From Bordetella hinzii LMG 13501 (GTDB lineage: Bacteria; Pseudomonadota; Gammaproteobacteria; Burkholderiales; Burkholderiaceae_B): 64,000 nucleotides of DNA. Location of the stretch: the NCBI RefSeq assembly GCF_001548475.1, contig NZ_LRUJ01000006.1, forward strand, positions 62,001 to 126,000, written 5' to 3'. The translations under genes and the position numbers were made by a program. The notes beneath the pieces are model-generated. The model was not told the DNA's origin, made no database searches, and saw only the letters and a list, made by a program, of their open reading frames with translations. Numbering within the stretch: position 1 is the first letter of the stretch; each line of letters opens with the position of its first letter. This document shows positions 54,469 through 64,000 of this stretch, piece by piece.

Positions 54469-54749
54469 TGGGCCTGTTACTTTATTGGTCGGCGTCCTTC
54501 GCGCTGATCTGCTTCGGGATCGGCCTGGGCTGTGCCGTCATCCGCATCCTGCGCGGACCCACCGCCCAGGATCGCGTGCTGGCCCTGGACGCGGTCTATA
54601 TCCAGGGCATGCTCATCATGCTGGTCTTCGGCCTGCGCGTGGGCACGGGCGTGTATTTCGACATCGCGCTCTTGATCGCGCTGTTCGGCTTCGTCGGTTC
54701 CACGGCCATGGCCAAGTTCCTGCTGCGAGGGGAGGTCATCGAACCATGA
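54468..54749 (+). CDS. phaF: Cation/proton antiporter subunit F
   Basis: 93 residues, three helices, with the MrpF motif VIRILRGPTAQDRVLALD. It overlaps subunit G by 4 bp. AGGT lies upstream within subunit E. Confidence 0.94.
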   Translation: MGLLLYWSASFALICFGIGLGCAVIRILRGPTAQDRVLALDAVYIQGMLIMLVFGLRVGTGVYFDIALLIALFGFVGSTAMAKFLLRGEVIEP

Positions 54750-55105
54750 TCGGCGCCGATATTCCGTGGTGGATCGCCGTGCCGGCCAGCCTGCTGCTGG
54801 TCGCCGGCGGCATGCTGGCCTTGACCGGCGCGGTAGGGCTGCTGCGCTTCGGGCATTTCTACGCCCGCATCCATGCGCCCACGCTGGGCAATACCCTGGG
54901 CGCGTGCAGCGTGTTGCTGGCCTCTATCCTGGTGTTTTCCTACCAGGCGTCGCGCCCCGTTTTCCATGAAGTGGTCATCGTCATCCTGCTGGTGCTGACC
55001 TCGCCGGTCACCGGCATGATGCTCATGCGCGCTGCGGTCTACCGTAACCGGGACGCCGAGGTGGGGCCCAACGTGCCCCGCACCAGCGCCAGCAGCGAGC
55101 CTTGA
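54746..55105 (+). CDS. phaG: Cation/proton antiporter subunit G
   Basis: 119 residues, three helices, MrpG motif GAVGLLRFGHFYARIHAPTLGNTLGA. Last gene of the operon. Start at ATG 54746 (MIGADIPWW), which overlaps the subunit F stop. No intrinsic terminator is visible in the 136 bp that follow. Confidence 0.94.
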   Translation: MIGADIPWWIAVPASLLLVAGGMLALTGAVGLLRFGHFYARIHAPTLGNTLGACSVLLASILVFSYQASRPVFHEVVIVILLVLTSPVTGMMLMRAAVYRNRDAEVGPNVPRTSASSEP

Positions 55106-55241
55106 CGGCATTACGCTTGGACAGCTCTGTAACATTTTGCGCATGCTCGGCGGGCCGGATTTGCGTAAGGTAAGGGTGTTACAGCTGTCAGCTTTGGTCC
55201 CCGGATCGTATCCGGCTTGTCAACCCAAACAGGAGATGACC

Positions 55242-55727
55242 ATGAAACAAGCATATTCCCTCCGCCGACTGTCGCTGGGCGCCTGCTCGGCGCTGGCCCT
55301 GGGCGCCGCCCTGTGGGCCGCCAGCCCCGCCCACGCCGCCGACGACAACTCGCCCGACGCCGTCTACAAACGCGAGGTGGCCCGCTGCAATGCCGGCATG
55401 AGCACCGAGGATCGCAAGACCTGCCTGCGCGAGGCGGGTGCCGCGCGCGACGAGGCGCGCCGCAACCGCCTGGGCAATGGTTCGGGCAGCCTCGACCAGA
55501 ACCGCATGCGCCGCTGCGATTCCCTGCCTGGCCAGCAGCGCCAGGACTGCATCACCCAGATGACCGATACGGCCAACACCACCACGCGCGGCAGCGTGGC
55601 CGGGGGCGGCATCCTGCGCGAGACGGTGATCCAGGTGCCGGCGGGCACGCCTGGCGCCATGCCCCAGGGCGGGGCGCCGGCCACCGCGCCCGGCAGCCTG
55701 CAGCCGGCGCCCATGCCGATGCGCTGA
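55242..55727 (+). CDS. Secreted protein with four cysteines, unknown function
   Basis: 161 residues. A signal peptide (LSLGACSALALGAALWAASPAHA) is followed by a short domain with four Cys (ARCNAGM, KTCLREAG, RRCDSLPG, QDCITQM) that could form two disulfides, and a Gly/Pro-rich tail. AGGAG at 55231-55235 supports ATG 55242 rather than 55236 or the upstream 55137. Upstream lie CTGTAACA and TGTTACAG (about 55127-55184), a wide inverted repeat of unknown meaning. I recognise no function. Confidence 0.8.
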   Translation: MKQAYSLRRLSLGACSALALGAALWAASPAHAADDNSPDAVYKREVARCNAGMSTEDRKTCLREAGAARDEARRNRLGNGSGSLDQNRMRRCDSLPGQQRQDCITQMTDTANTTTRGSVAGGGILRETVIQVPAGTPGAMPQGGAPATAPGSLQPAPMPMR

Positions 55728-55737
55728 TCCCGGACAC

Positions 55738-55757
55738 GGGGCGGCCGGGGCCGCCCC
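55738..55757 (+). terminator. Strong GC hairpin after the secreted-protein gene
   Basis: GGGGCGGCC (55738-55746), GG, GGCCGCCCC (55749-55757): perfect 9-bp arms 10 bp after the stop. There is no T-run, so it may end or stabilise the transcript without being a classical terminator. Confidence 0.4.
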
Positions 55758-55816
55758 GCAGCAACCCGGGCCGCATTCAGGCAAAATGGGGGCTCTCCCA
55801 CTTCAATTGCCCCCGA

Positions 55817-58114
<2,298 letters not shown>

Positions 58115-58132
58115 GCCCGCTTTTGGGCGGAT

Positions 58133-58154
58133 TCCGTCCCCGGCCGGGGACGGA
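58133..58154 (+). other. Perfect 22-bp palindrome after ldcA
   Basis: TCCGTCCCCGG directly followed by its complement CCGGGGACGGA (58133-58154), with no spacer, 18 bp after the ldcA stop. A smaller stem GCCC/GGGC precedes it at 58115-58128. There is no T-run. It may be a transcript-end hairpin or a protein site. The remaining bases up to the ABC-F gene show nothing else. Confidence 0.5.
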
Positions 58155-58338
58155 CCGGGGCACAAATCCGCCGGGCTTGGTACACTGTCAGGTTTACTCC
58201 ACCGGCTGTGGCCTTGCGCCTTCGCGCTTTGCTTGCCCTGCCGGGCCGGCCCGTCGATCGGCGCCGTCATATCGGCCGGGCATCGCGCCGATCTCGTCCG
58301 GGCGCTCGTGGCCTGTATCAGCATATTCATCAGACACC

Positions 58339-59943
58339 GTGATCTCTACTGCCAATCTCACCATTCAGTTTGGTCCCAAACCGCTTTTCGAGAACGTCAG
58401 CGTCAAGTTCGGGGAGGGCAACCGGTATGGCCTCATCGGGGCCAACGGTTCGGGCAAGTCCACCTTCATGAAGATCATCGGCGGCGATCTCGAAGCCTCC
58501 GCCGGGAATGTGTCGCTCGAGCCGGGCGTGCGCCTGGGCAAGCTGCGCCAGGACCAGTTCGCCTTCGAAGACGTGCGGGTGCTGGACGTGGTGATGATGG
58601 GCCACACCGAGATGTGGGCCGCCATGTCCGAGCGCGATGCCATCTACGCCAATCCGGAAGCCACCGAAGATGACTACATGCGGGCGGCCGACCTGGAGGC
58701 CAAGTTCGCCGAATATGACGGCTATACCGCCGAGGCGCGGGCAGGCGAACTGCTGCTAGGCCTGGAAATCGCCGTGGACCAGCACAACCTGCTGATGCGC
58801 GAAATCGCCCCGGGCTGGAAGCTGCGCGTGCTGCTCGCCCAGGCGCTGTTCTCCAATCCCGATGTGCTGCTGCTGGACGAGCCGACCAACAACCTGGACA
58901 TCAACACCATCCGCTGGCTGGAAAACGTGCTCAATGGCTACCAGAGCACCATGATCATCATCAGCCATGATCGCCACTTCCTGAACCAGGTGTGCACCCA
59001 CATGGCCGACGTGGACTACGGCGATATCCGAATCTACCCGGGCAATTACGATGATTACATGCTGGCTTCCACGCAGGCGCGCGAGCGCCTGACGGCCAAC
59101 AACGCCAAGGCCAAGGAACGCATCAGCGAGCTGCAGGACTTCGTGCGCCGTTTCGCGGCCAACAAGTCCAAGTCACGCCAGGCCACCTCGCGCCTGAAGC
59201 AGATCGACCGCATCAAGGCCGAGCAGGTCGAAGTCAAGCCGTCCTCGCGCCAGAACCCCTATATCCGCTTCGAACAGAACAAGGTCATGCACCGCCAGGC
59301 CGTGACGGTCGAGCGCCTGTGCAAGAGCTACGATGCGCCGGTCATCCGCGATTTCTCGGCCATGGTCGAGGCGGGCGAGAAGATCGCCATCATCGGCGCC
59401 AATGGCGTGGGCAAGACCACCTTGCTGCGGCTGCTGGCCATGGACCTGGCGCCGGATTCCGGCACGGTGAAGTGGTCGGAGAACGCCGACATGGGCTATA
59501 TGGCCCAGGACGTCTCCGATCAGTTCCAGCAGACCGACATCAATCTGTTCGACTGGATGGCGGCTTACCGCCAGCCGGGCGACGATGATCAGGCCATCCG
59601 ATCGGCCCTGGGCCGCCTGCTGTTCTCCAGCGACGACCTGCCCAAGGCGCCCAAGGTGCTGTCCGGCGGCGAGAAGAACCGCATGACCTTCGGCCGCCTG
59701 ATGCTGGGCCGCCACAACGTGCTGCTGCTGGACGAGCCTACCAACCACCTCGACATGGAATCCATCGAGTCGCTGCAGTTCGCGCTCGAGAAGTTCCAGG
59801 GCACGCTGTTCTTTGTCTCGCACGACCGCGAATTCGTCAGCGGCCTGGCCACGCGCGTGATCGAAATCCTGCCTTCGGGCGAGATCGTCGACTACCGCGG
59901 CGGCTACGAAGACTACCTGTCCTCGCGCGGCATCGAGGGCTGA
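58339..59943 (+). CDS. ABC-F ATPase, YbiT type
   Basis: 534 residues from GTG 58339, matching the E. coli YbiT start ([20 protein letters not shown]). Two ABC domains, Walker [10 protein letters not shown] and GANGVGKTT, Walker [12 protein letters not shown] and [12 protein letters not shown], joined by a charged linker ([20 protein letters not shown]). There are no membrane segments. ABC-F proteins bind the ribosomal E site and help restart stalled translation. The C-terminus overlaps the convergent FMN-reductase-like gene by 31 bp. Confidence 0.94.
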   Translation: MISTANLTIQFGPKPLFENVSVKFGEGNRYGLIGANGSGKSTFMKIIGGDLEASAGNVSLEPGVRLGKLRQDQFAFEDVRVLDVVMMGHTEMWAAMSERDAIYANPEATEDDYMRAADLEAKFAEYDGYTAEARAGELLLGLEIAVDQHNLLMREIAPGWKLRVLLAQALFSNPDVLLLDEPTNNLDINTIRWLENVLNGYQSTMIIISHDRHFLNQVCTHMADVDYGDIRIYPGNYDDYMLASTQARERLTANNAKAKERISELQDFVRRFAANKSKSRQATSRLKQIDRIKAEQVEVKPSSRQNPYIRFEQNKVMHRQAVTVERLCKSYDAPVIRDFSAMVEAGEKIAIIGANGVGKTTLLRLLAMDLAPDSGTVKWSENADMGYMAQDVSDQFQQTDINLFDWMAAYRQPGDDDQAIRSALGRLLFSSDDLPKAPKVLSGGEKNRMTFGRLMLGRHNVLLLDEPTNHLDMESIESLQFALEKFQGTLFFVSHDREFVSGLATRVIEILPSGEIVDYRGGYEDYLSSRGIEG

Positions 59944-60569
59944 TCGTCCCAGACCCGCGTGGCGCGCGGGCTGTCCATGCGATAGTCCGTATAGCGCCGC
60001 GCAAAAAACTCCCTGCCTAGCTCCCGCGCCGCCTCCAGCGGCCGGCGCGGATCATGCTCGACCTCGCCCCGCGCATTGCCTACCCCGTGCACATAGCCCA
60101 CGAAGGCGGAATGGGTGTAGCGGCTGTACTCCTGCACCTGGTGCACGATGCCCAGGGCCACGCCCGGATAGCTTTCCTCGGACGCCACGGCCAGGCCCAG
60201 GCGCTTGCCCGACATCGCCTGTTGCACCTGCCGCGATCGTGGATTGGCCGCCGAGTAATAGCTGAAACTGCGGTCGAAAAAGGCCTTCATCTGGGCCGAC
60301 ATGCCATACCAATAGATGGGCGTGGCGAAGACCACTCCGTCGGCGGGCAGGAAATGTTCCAGGAATAGCGCCTCATAGCGGTCGGCCGGGGGCGGCTGGT
60401 GGCGCGTGTCGACGAGGGCGCCGGCGATGTAGTCATCGGCGTGGCAGACGGTGGCCCGGCTGCCGGCCTCGGCCGCGCCTTCGGCCACGGCCCGGGCCAG
60501 CCGGGCGCTGTTGCCGTCGCGCCGCGGGCTGCCGACGAGGATAAGCAGGGAAGGGTGATCGGATTTCAT
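59913..60569 (-). CDS. NADPH-dependent FMN reductase/flavodoxin-like NAD(P)H dehydrogenase
   Basis: 218 residues. The FMN-binding start [20 protein letters not shown] and the phosphate/isoalloxazine loop [20 protein letters not shown] mark the flavodoxin-like oxidoreductase fold. ATG 60569 suits the AGGAG better than the adjacent ATG 60572. Near a sulfonate-type ABC importer it could supply reduced flavin, but it is on the other strand and no monooxygenase is seen. Confidence 0.9.
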   Translation of the reverse strand: MKSDHPSLLILVGSPRRDGNSARLARAVAEGAAEAGSRATVCHADDYIAGALVDTRHQPPPADRYEALFLEHFLPADGVVFATPIYWYGMSAQMKAFFDRSFSYYSAANPRSRQVQQAMSGKRLGLAVASEESYPGVALGIVHQVQEYSRYTHSAFVGYVHGVGNARGEVEHDPRRPLEAARELGREFFARRYTDYRMDSPRATRVWDDQPSMPREDR

Positions 60570-60685
60570 CATGGCTCCTGGGCTGAAAGCGCCAATCTAT
60601 TCACCGCGCCACGGGTTGCCAAATGATGCTTGCTCGCCATGGGTGAGATAAATTCATCTCTTTGCATGCTGGTGGAGGTCTTGCC

Positions 60686-61555
60686 ATGTTTGCCCGCCTG
60701 CCGTTGCCCGGGCTGCGCGTCTTCGAGGCCGTGGCGCGCCTGTCGAGTTTCAAGCGCGCCGCCGCCGAACTCGCGGTCACGCCCACGGCCGTGTCGCACC
60801 AGATCCGCGCCCTGGAGCGCCAATTGGGCTTTGCCCTGTTCGACCGCCTGCCGCGCGGCGCGCGCCTGACCGCGCGGGGCGCGCAACTGTTCCATACCGT
60901 GCATGGCGCGCTCCTGGAGCTGGCCCAGACCCTGGACCGGCTGCGTCCCGCGCCCGCCGAGGGCAGCTTGACGGTGACCACCACGCCGTCTTTCGCCGCC
61001 CTCTGGCTGGTGCCGAGGCTGGGCCGCTTCTACGACGCTCATCCCGGCCTGCATCTGCGGCTGGACACGCGGCCCGAAGTGCTGGATTTGTTGCAGGACG
61101 CCAGCCTGGACCTGGCTATCCGCTACGGGCAGGGTCCTTATCCCGGCCTCTACCAGGCCGCCGAACTGCGCGAGCGCTTTTCCGTCTATGGCGCCCCGGC
61201 GCTGCTGGCCCGGCCCGTTGCCGGCCTGCCTACGCTCATCAGCGTGCACTGGCGCGACTCGACGCTCTATGCCCAGGCCTGGGAGGCCTGGTGCCAGGCG
61301 GCGGGCCTGCCCTGGCAGGCCGCGCCCCGGCGGCTCTACGAAGAGGAAAACCACGCCCTGCAAGCCGCGGTGGCCGGCCAGGGCCTGGTGCTGGCCAGTT
61401 CGCTGATGGTGGCCGACAGCGTTGCCCATGGGCTGCTGCGTCCCCTGCGGCCCGAGGTCAGCGTGCCCGGTGCCGCCTATGCCGTGCTGTGCGCGCCCGG
61501 CCGCGAACGGCATCCCCCGGTGGCGGCCTTCCTGGACTGGATGGCGCGGCAGTAA
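60686..61555 (+). CDS. LysR-family transcriptional regulator (GcvA-like)
   Basis: 289 residues. HTH LSSFKRAAAELAVTPTAVSHQIRALE (in parts: SSFKRAAAELAVTPTAVSHQ) is followed by a periplasmic-binding-protein-like effector domain with TTTPSFAALWLVPRL, typical of the GcvA/AmpR branch. GGAGG precedes the ATG. It is divergent from the FMN-reductase-like gene (116-bp gap), the most likely target. Confidence 0.91.
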   Translation: MFARLPLPGLRVFEAVARLSSFKRAAAELAVTPTAVSHQIRALERQLGFALFDRLPRGARLTARGAQLFHTVHGALLELAQTLDRLRPAPAEGSLTVTTTPSFAALWLVPRLGRFYDAHPGLHLRLDTRPEVLDLLQDASLDLAIRYGQGPYPGLYQAAELRERFSVYGAPALLARPVAGLPTLISVHWRDSTLYAQAWEAWCQAAGLPWQAAPRRLYEEENHALQAAVAGQGLVLASSLMVADSVAHGLLRPLRPEVSVPGAAYAVLCAPGRERHPPVAAFLDWMARQ

Positions 61556-61596
61556 GGCGCGCCCCTCGTTATATAGCTTTAAGTTGTTAAAACATG

Positions 61597-61608
61597 CGAT
61601 AAATATCG
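61597..61608 (+). promoter_or_regulatory. Small palindrome in the ABC importer promoter
   Basis: CGATA-AA-TATCG in the AT-rich 61570-61640 stretch between the LysR gene and the ATPase gene. This stretch likely carries the importer promoter; the palindrome may be a regulator site. Weak evidence. Confidence 0.35.
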
Positions 61609-61673
61609 TTTGAGTTCATATAACTGATTGTTAGATTACGAAGCAACCCCCAAGCCGCCTCGCGGCGGCCGAG

Positions 61674-62444
61674 ATGCCCATGAATCTGACTTTCGATCAC
61701 GTCCACAAGCAATTCGGCGACCTGCGCGTCGTCGATGGCTTCAGCAGCGAGTTCAAGACCGGCGAACTGGTCGCCCTGGTCGGCCCCTCGGGCTGCGGCA
61801 AATCCACCTTGCTGCACCTGGCCGCCGGCCTGGAGAGCGCCACGCAAGGCCGGGTGCTGGCCGATGGACAGCCCGTGGCCGGCCCGCATCCCAGCCGCAC
61901 CCTGGTCTTCCAGGAGCACGCGCTTTATCCCTGGCTGACGCTGCGCGACAACGTGGCCCTGGCCCTGGAGTTCCAGAAGACGCCCAAGCGCCAGGCCCGC
62001 GCCGGCGCCGATGCCTGGCTGGCCCGGGTTGGGCTCGCCGGCTTCGAGCACTACTACCCCCACCAGGTATCCGGCGGCATGCGCCAGCGCGCCGCGCTGG
62101 CCCGCGCCTTCATCGCCCAGCCGCAGACCCTGCTCATGGACGAACCCTTCGGCGCGCTGGACGCGCTCACCCGGCTCAGCCTGCAGGACGTGCTGCGCCA
62201 GCTGATCCGCGAAGAAAAGCCCACGGTGCTGCTGGTCACCCACGATGTCGACGAGGCCTTGTTCCTGGCCGACCGTATCGTCGTCTTCTCGCCGCGTCCG
62301 GCCCGTGTGCTGCGCGAGTTCAATCTCGCCCATCGCGCCAAGACGCATGACCTGGCCGACCTGGCCGGCGAAAAGCGCGAGATCCTGCGCCTGCTGGGCA
62401 TTGCCGTGGACGAAGACCACGCCGCCCAGGCCCTGGCCGCCTGA
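61674..62444 (+). CDS. ABC importer ATP-binding protein (SsuB/TauB/NrtD type)
   Basis: 256 residues (254 if ATG 61680 is used). Walker A GPSGCGKST, Q-loop VFQEHALYPWLTLRDNVALA, signature VSGGMRQRAALARAF, Walker B LLMDEPFGALDALTR. The WLT..DNV pattern is shared by nitrate, taurine and sulfonate importers. First gene of the importer operon, though the binding protein usually precedes it. Confidence 0.91.
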   Translation: MPMNLTFDHVHKQFGDLRVVDGFSSEFKTGELVALVGPSGCGKSTLLHLAAGLESATQGRVLADGQPVAGPHPSRTLVFQEHALYPWLTLRDNVALALEFQKTPKRQARAGADAWLARVGLAGFEHYYPHQVSGGMRQRAALARAFIAQPQTLLMDEPFGALDALTRLSLQDVLRQLIREEKPTVLLVTHDVDEALFLADRIVVFSPRPARVLREFNLAHRAKTHDLADLAGEKREILRLLGIAVDEDHAAQALAA

Positions 62445-62450
62445 TTCGCC

Positions 62451-62469
62451 GGGCAAGCCGGGCTTGCCC
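62451..62469 (+). other. Intercistronic hairpin between ATPase and binding-protein genes
   Basis: GGGCAAGCC (62451-62459), G, GGCTTGCCC (62461-62469): perfect 9-bp arms, 6 bp after the ATPase stop and 24 bp before the next ATG. Such stems often protect the downstream mRNA and raise binding-protein output; inferred. Confidence 0.5.
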
Positions 62470-62493
62470 TCACCCGCAATACTGGAGACACAT

Positions 62494-63492
62494 ATGAAGT
62501 TCAAGCAATGGTTGTCGCTGCCCCTGGCGGCGGCGCTCCTGGCCGCCGCGCCGGCCATGGCGGCCGAGAAATTCCGCGTGGGCTATCTGCGCGTCATGGA
62601 CGACGCGCAGGCCATCGTCGCCCAGGAAGGCGGCTATTACCAGAAAGCGGGCCTGGACTCCGAACTGATCGAGTTCAAATCGGGTACCGACCTCATCAAG
62701 GCCATCGTCGGGGGCCAGCTCGACATCGGCGTGCTGGGCTTTACCAATGCGGTGGCCTGGGCCTCCAAGGGCGCCGACCTGAAGGTGGTAGGCGGCGCCC
62801 AGCAGGGCTATCACTCCCTCCTGGTGCGCGATGATTCGGGCATCAAGGACATCGCCGGCCTGAAGGGCAAGACGCTGGCCTCGCAGGCCGAAGGCAGCAC
62901 CGCCGACGTGGTGCTCAAGGGCGTGGTGCTCAAGGAAGGCAAGCTGGGCGACGGCGATGTCAACGTGATGGGCGTCAGCCCCGCCGTGGCCGTGCAGTCG
63001 CTGGTGGGCAAGCGCGTGGACGCGGCCTTCCTGTTCGAGCCCTATGACCGCATCGCGCAGCTGGTCGCGCCGGTCAAGCAGATCTATGAAGTGGGCCAGT
63101 CCTGGCCGTTCCCGTGCATGGTGGTGATCACCTCGGGCGAGGTCCTGGCCAAGCGCAAGGACGACGTCTGGAAGGCCCTGGACGCCCAGAAGGCCGCCAT
63201 CGACCTGCTGCAGAACAAGCCCGATGAAGCGTCCAAGCTGATTGCCTCCTACTTCATTGCCGAACCCACGCTCAAGACCCTGGCACGCGGCGAGCTGCCG
63301 CGCGAGACGGTGATCAGCGAGGCCATCCGCACCCAGGTGTTCACGCCGGCCCTGACCGACAAAGACACCAAGCGCATGCAGGAAATCGCCGATATCCTTC
63401 AGGCCCAGGGCTCGCTGAAGACCCGTGATGGCAAGCCCTATGACGTATCGTCGATTGTCGATCTGTCCTGGCAAGAGGCGCGCAAACTTTGA
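62494..63492 (+). CDS. ABC importer substrate-binding protein (NMT1/SsuA-like)
   Basis: 332 residues with a signal peptide (LSLPLAAALLAAAPAMA). The mature part begins FRVGYLRVMDDAQAIVAQEGG, with DLIKAIVGGQLDIGVLGFTNAVAWASKG typical of nitrate/sulfonate/taurine receptors. The ligand is not known; it may be a sulfonate, taurine or another small organic anion. GGAGA precedes ATG 62494, and its stop overlaps the permease start. Confidence 0.92.
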   Translation: MKFKQWLSLPLAAALLAAAPAMAAEKFRVGYLRVMDDAQAIVAQEGGYYQKAGLDSELIEFKSGTDLIKAIVGGQLDIGVLGFTNAVAWASKGADLKVVGGAQQGYHSLLVRDDSGIKDIAGLKGKTLASQAEGSTADVVLKGVVLKEGKLGDGDVNVMGVSPAVAVQSLVGKRVDAAFLFEPYDRIAQLVAPVKQIYEVGQSWPFPCMVVITSGEVLAKRKDDVWKALDAQKAAIDLLQNKPDEASKLIASYFIAEPTLKTLARGELPRETVISEAIRTQVFTPALTDKDTKRMQEIADILQAQGSLKTRDGKPYDVSSIVDLSWQEARKL

Positions 63493-64000
63493 GCTCCCGT
63501 GTGACCGGCACGCGCAAGCACCTGGCCGGGGTGCTTGGCGTGCTCTTCATTTTGCTGCTGTGGCAGACGGCAGCCTGGATCCTCCCCGACTTCCTGATGC
63601 CCGGCGTGCCCGCGGTCCTGGGCCGTCTGTTCGAGGAAATCGGCAAAAGCAGTTTCCACCAGGCCCTGGCCGGGACGCTGGCGCGGCTCGGGGCGGGCTA
63701 TGGCCTGGCCTTGCTGGCCGGCATCGGCTTTGGGTTGATCGCGGCCTTGCTGTTCTTCTTCCGCGAGGTGCTGCGCAGCGCCATCGTCATCCTGCAGTCG
63801 ATTCCCTCGATCGCCTGGGTGCCGCTGTTTCTCATCGTGATGGGCTTCGGCAATACGCCCATCATCGTGGTGGTGGCCCTCTCGGCTTTCTTCCCGGCCG
63901 CGCTGAGCGTGATGAATGCCACCGAGTCGGTGCAGCGCGTGCATGTCTCGGCGGCCCGCGTCATGGGAGCCTCGCCCTGGGGCCTGGTCAAGCGGGTCTA
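63489..64000 (+). CDS. ABC importer permease (SsuC/TauC type), 3' end cut off
   Basis: About 170 residues are visible. The start is probably TTG 63489, which overlaps the preceding stop (TTGA), with GTG 63501 as alternative. Several helices and the start of the EAA loop (VHVSAARVMGASPWGLVKRV) show a BPD-type permease. It completes the importer with the ATPase and binding protein. Confidence 0.88.
   Translation, partial: MSSRVTGTRKHLAGVLGVLFILLLWQTAAWILPDFLMPGVPAVLGRLFEEIGKSSFHQALAGTLARLGAGYGLALLAGIGFGLIAALLFFFREVLRSAIVILQSIPSIAWVPLFLIVMGFGNTPIIVVVALSAFFPAALSVMNATESVQRVHVSAARVMGASPWGLVKRV

Noticed and set aside
59913-63492. FMN reductase plus ABC importer as a complete sulfonate-desulfonation (ssu) cluster
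   Set aside because: No monooxygenase (SsuD/TauD) is present in the window, the reductase is on the opposite strand, and the binding protein ligand is not determined.

Overview
The window is a G+C-rich, densely packed stretch of bacterial chromosome. Gene content points to a betaproteobacterium of the Alcaligenaceae (Bordetella/Achromobacter type): two Bug-family (TctC-like) solute-binding proteins, an imuA-imuB-dnaE2 mutagenesis cassette, GTP-dependent PEP carboxykinase, an ArfB rescue factor and a Lrp/dadA pair. The taxon is inferred from gene content and codon bias only. I found no rRNA, tRNA, CRISPR array, insertion sequence or phage gene. About 60 protein genes are supported; nearly all other long ORFs are antisense shadows caused by the base composition.

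Layout. 1-5073: a partial M20-family amidohydrolase, pckG, a FetAB-like ABC pair and a deoxyinosine glycosylase. 5103-10400: the SOS cassette dnaE2-imuB-imuA (minus strand) behind a perfect LexA box. 10611-12425: a membrane-free MCP-like/Cache sensor and a YpfH-type esterase. 12450-17594: a MarR-controlled FUSC/DUF1656/HlyD/NodT efflux operon with a strong inverted-repeat operator. 17654-18793: queE-queD (7-deazaguanine synthesis) and a terminator. 18866-24844: an IclR-linked catabolic operon (Bug protein, class II aldolase, 2-hydroxyacid dehydrogenase, aldehyde dehydrogenase, beta-hydroxyacid dehydrogenase, IclR) behind a palindromic operator; its substrate is not evident. 24971-28589: arfB, a CPBP protease, a MAPEG protein, a small secreted protein, an NRDE protein and a YbaK-type deacylase. 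28620-33853: a TetR-controlled tripartite ABC-2 exporter. 33927-35644: an MDR reductase and a DJ-1/PfpI protein.

35652-41902 is the least ordinary part. glpD and glpR lie downstream of a tight three-gene set: a protein resembling the Bacillus spore transglutaminase Tgl, a divergent MurA paralogue that keeps the enolpyruvyl-transferase catalytic residues, and a DUF925-type nucleotidyltransferase whose C-terminus seems altered by a 4-bp repeat contraction. A DUF502 membrane protein lies upstream. I consider the Tgl-like/MurA-like pairing the best candidate for an undescribed function.

41973-48631: lrp-like/dadA, a YhaO/YhaN-like nuclease-ATPase pair and a second Bug protein. 49086-55105: a complete Mrp/Pha-type cation/proton antiporter operon (fused A+B, then C to G). 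55242-59943: a secreted 4-Cys protein, a HAD phosphatase, tadA, an LD-carboxypeptidase with His-rich ends, and a YbiT-type ABC-F protein. 59913-64000: an FMN-reductase-like protein, a LysR regulator and a sulfonate/nitrate/taurine-type ABC importer that runs off the window.
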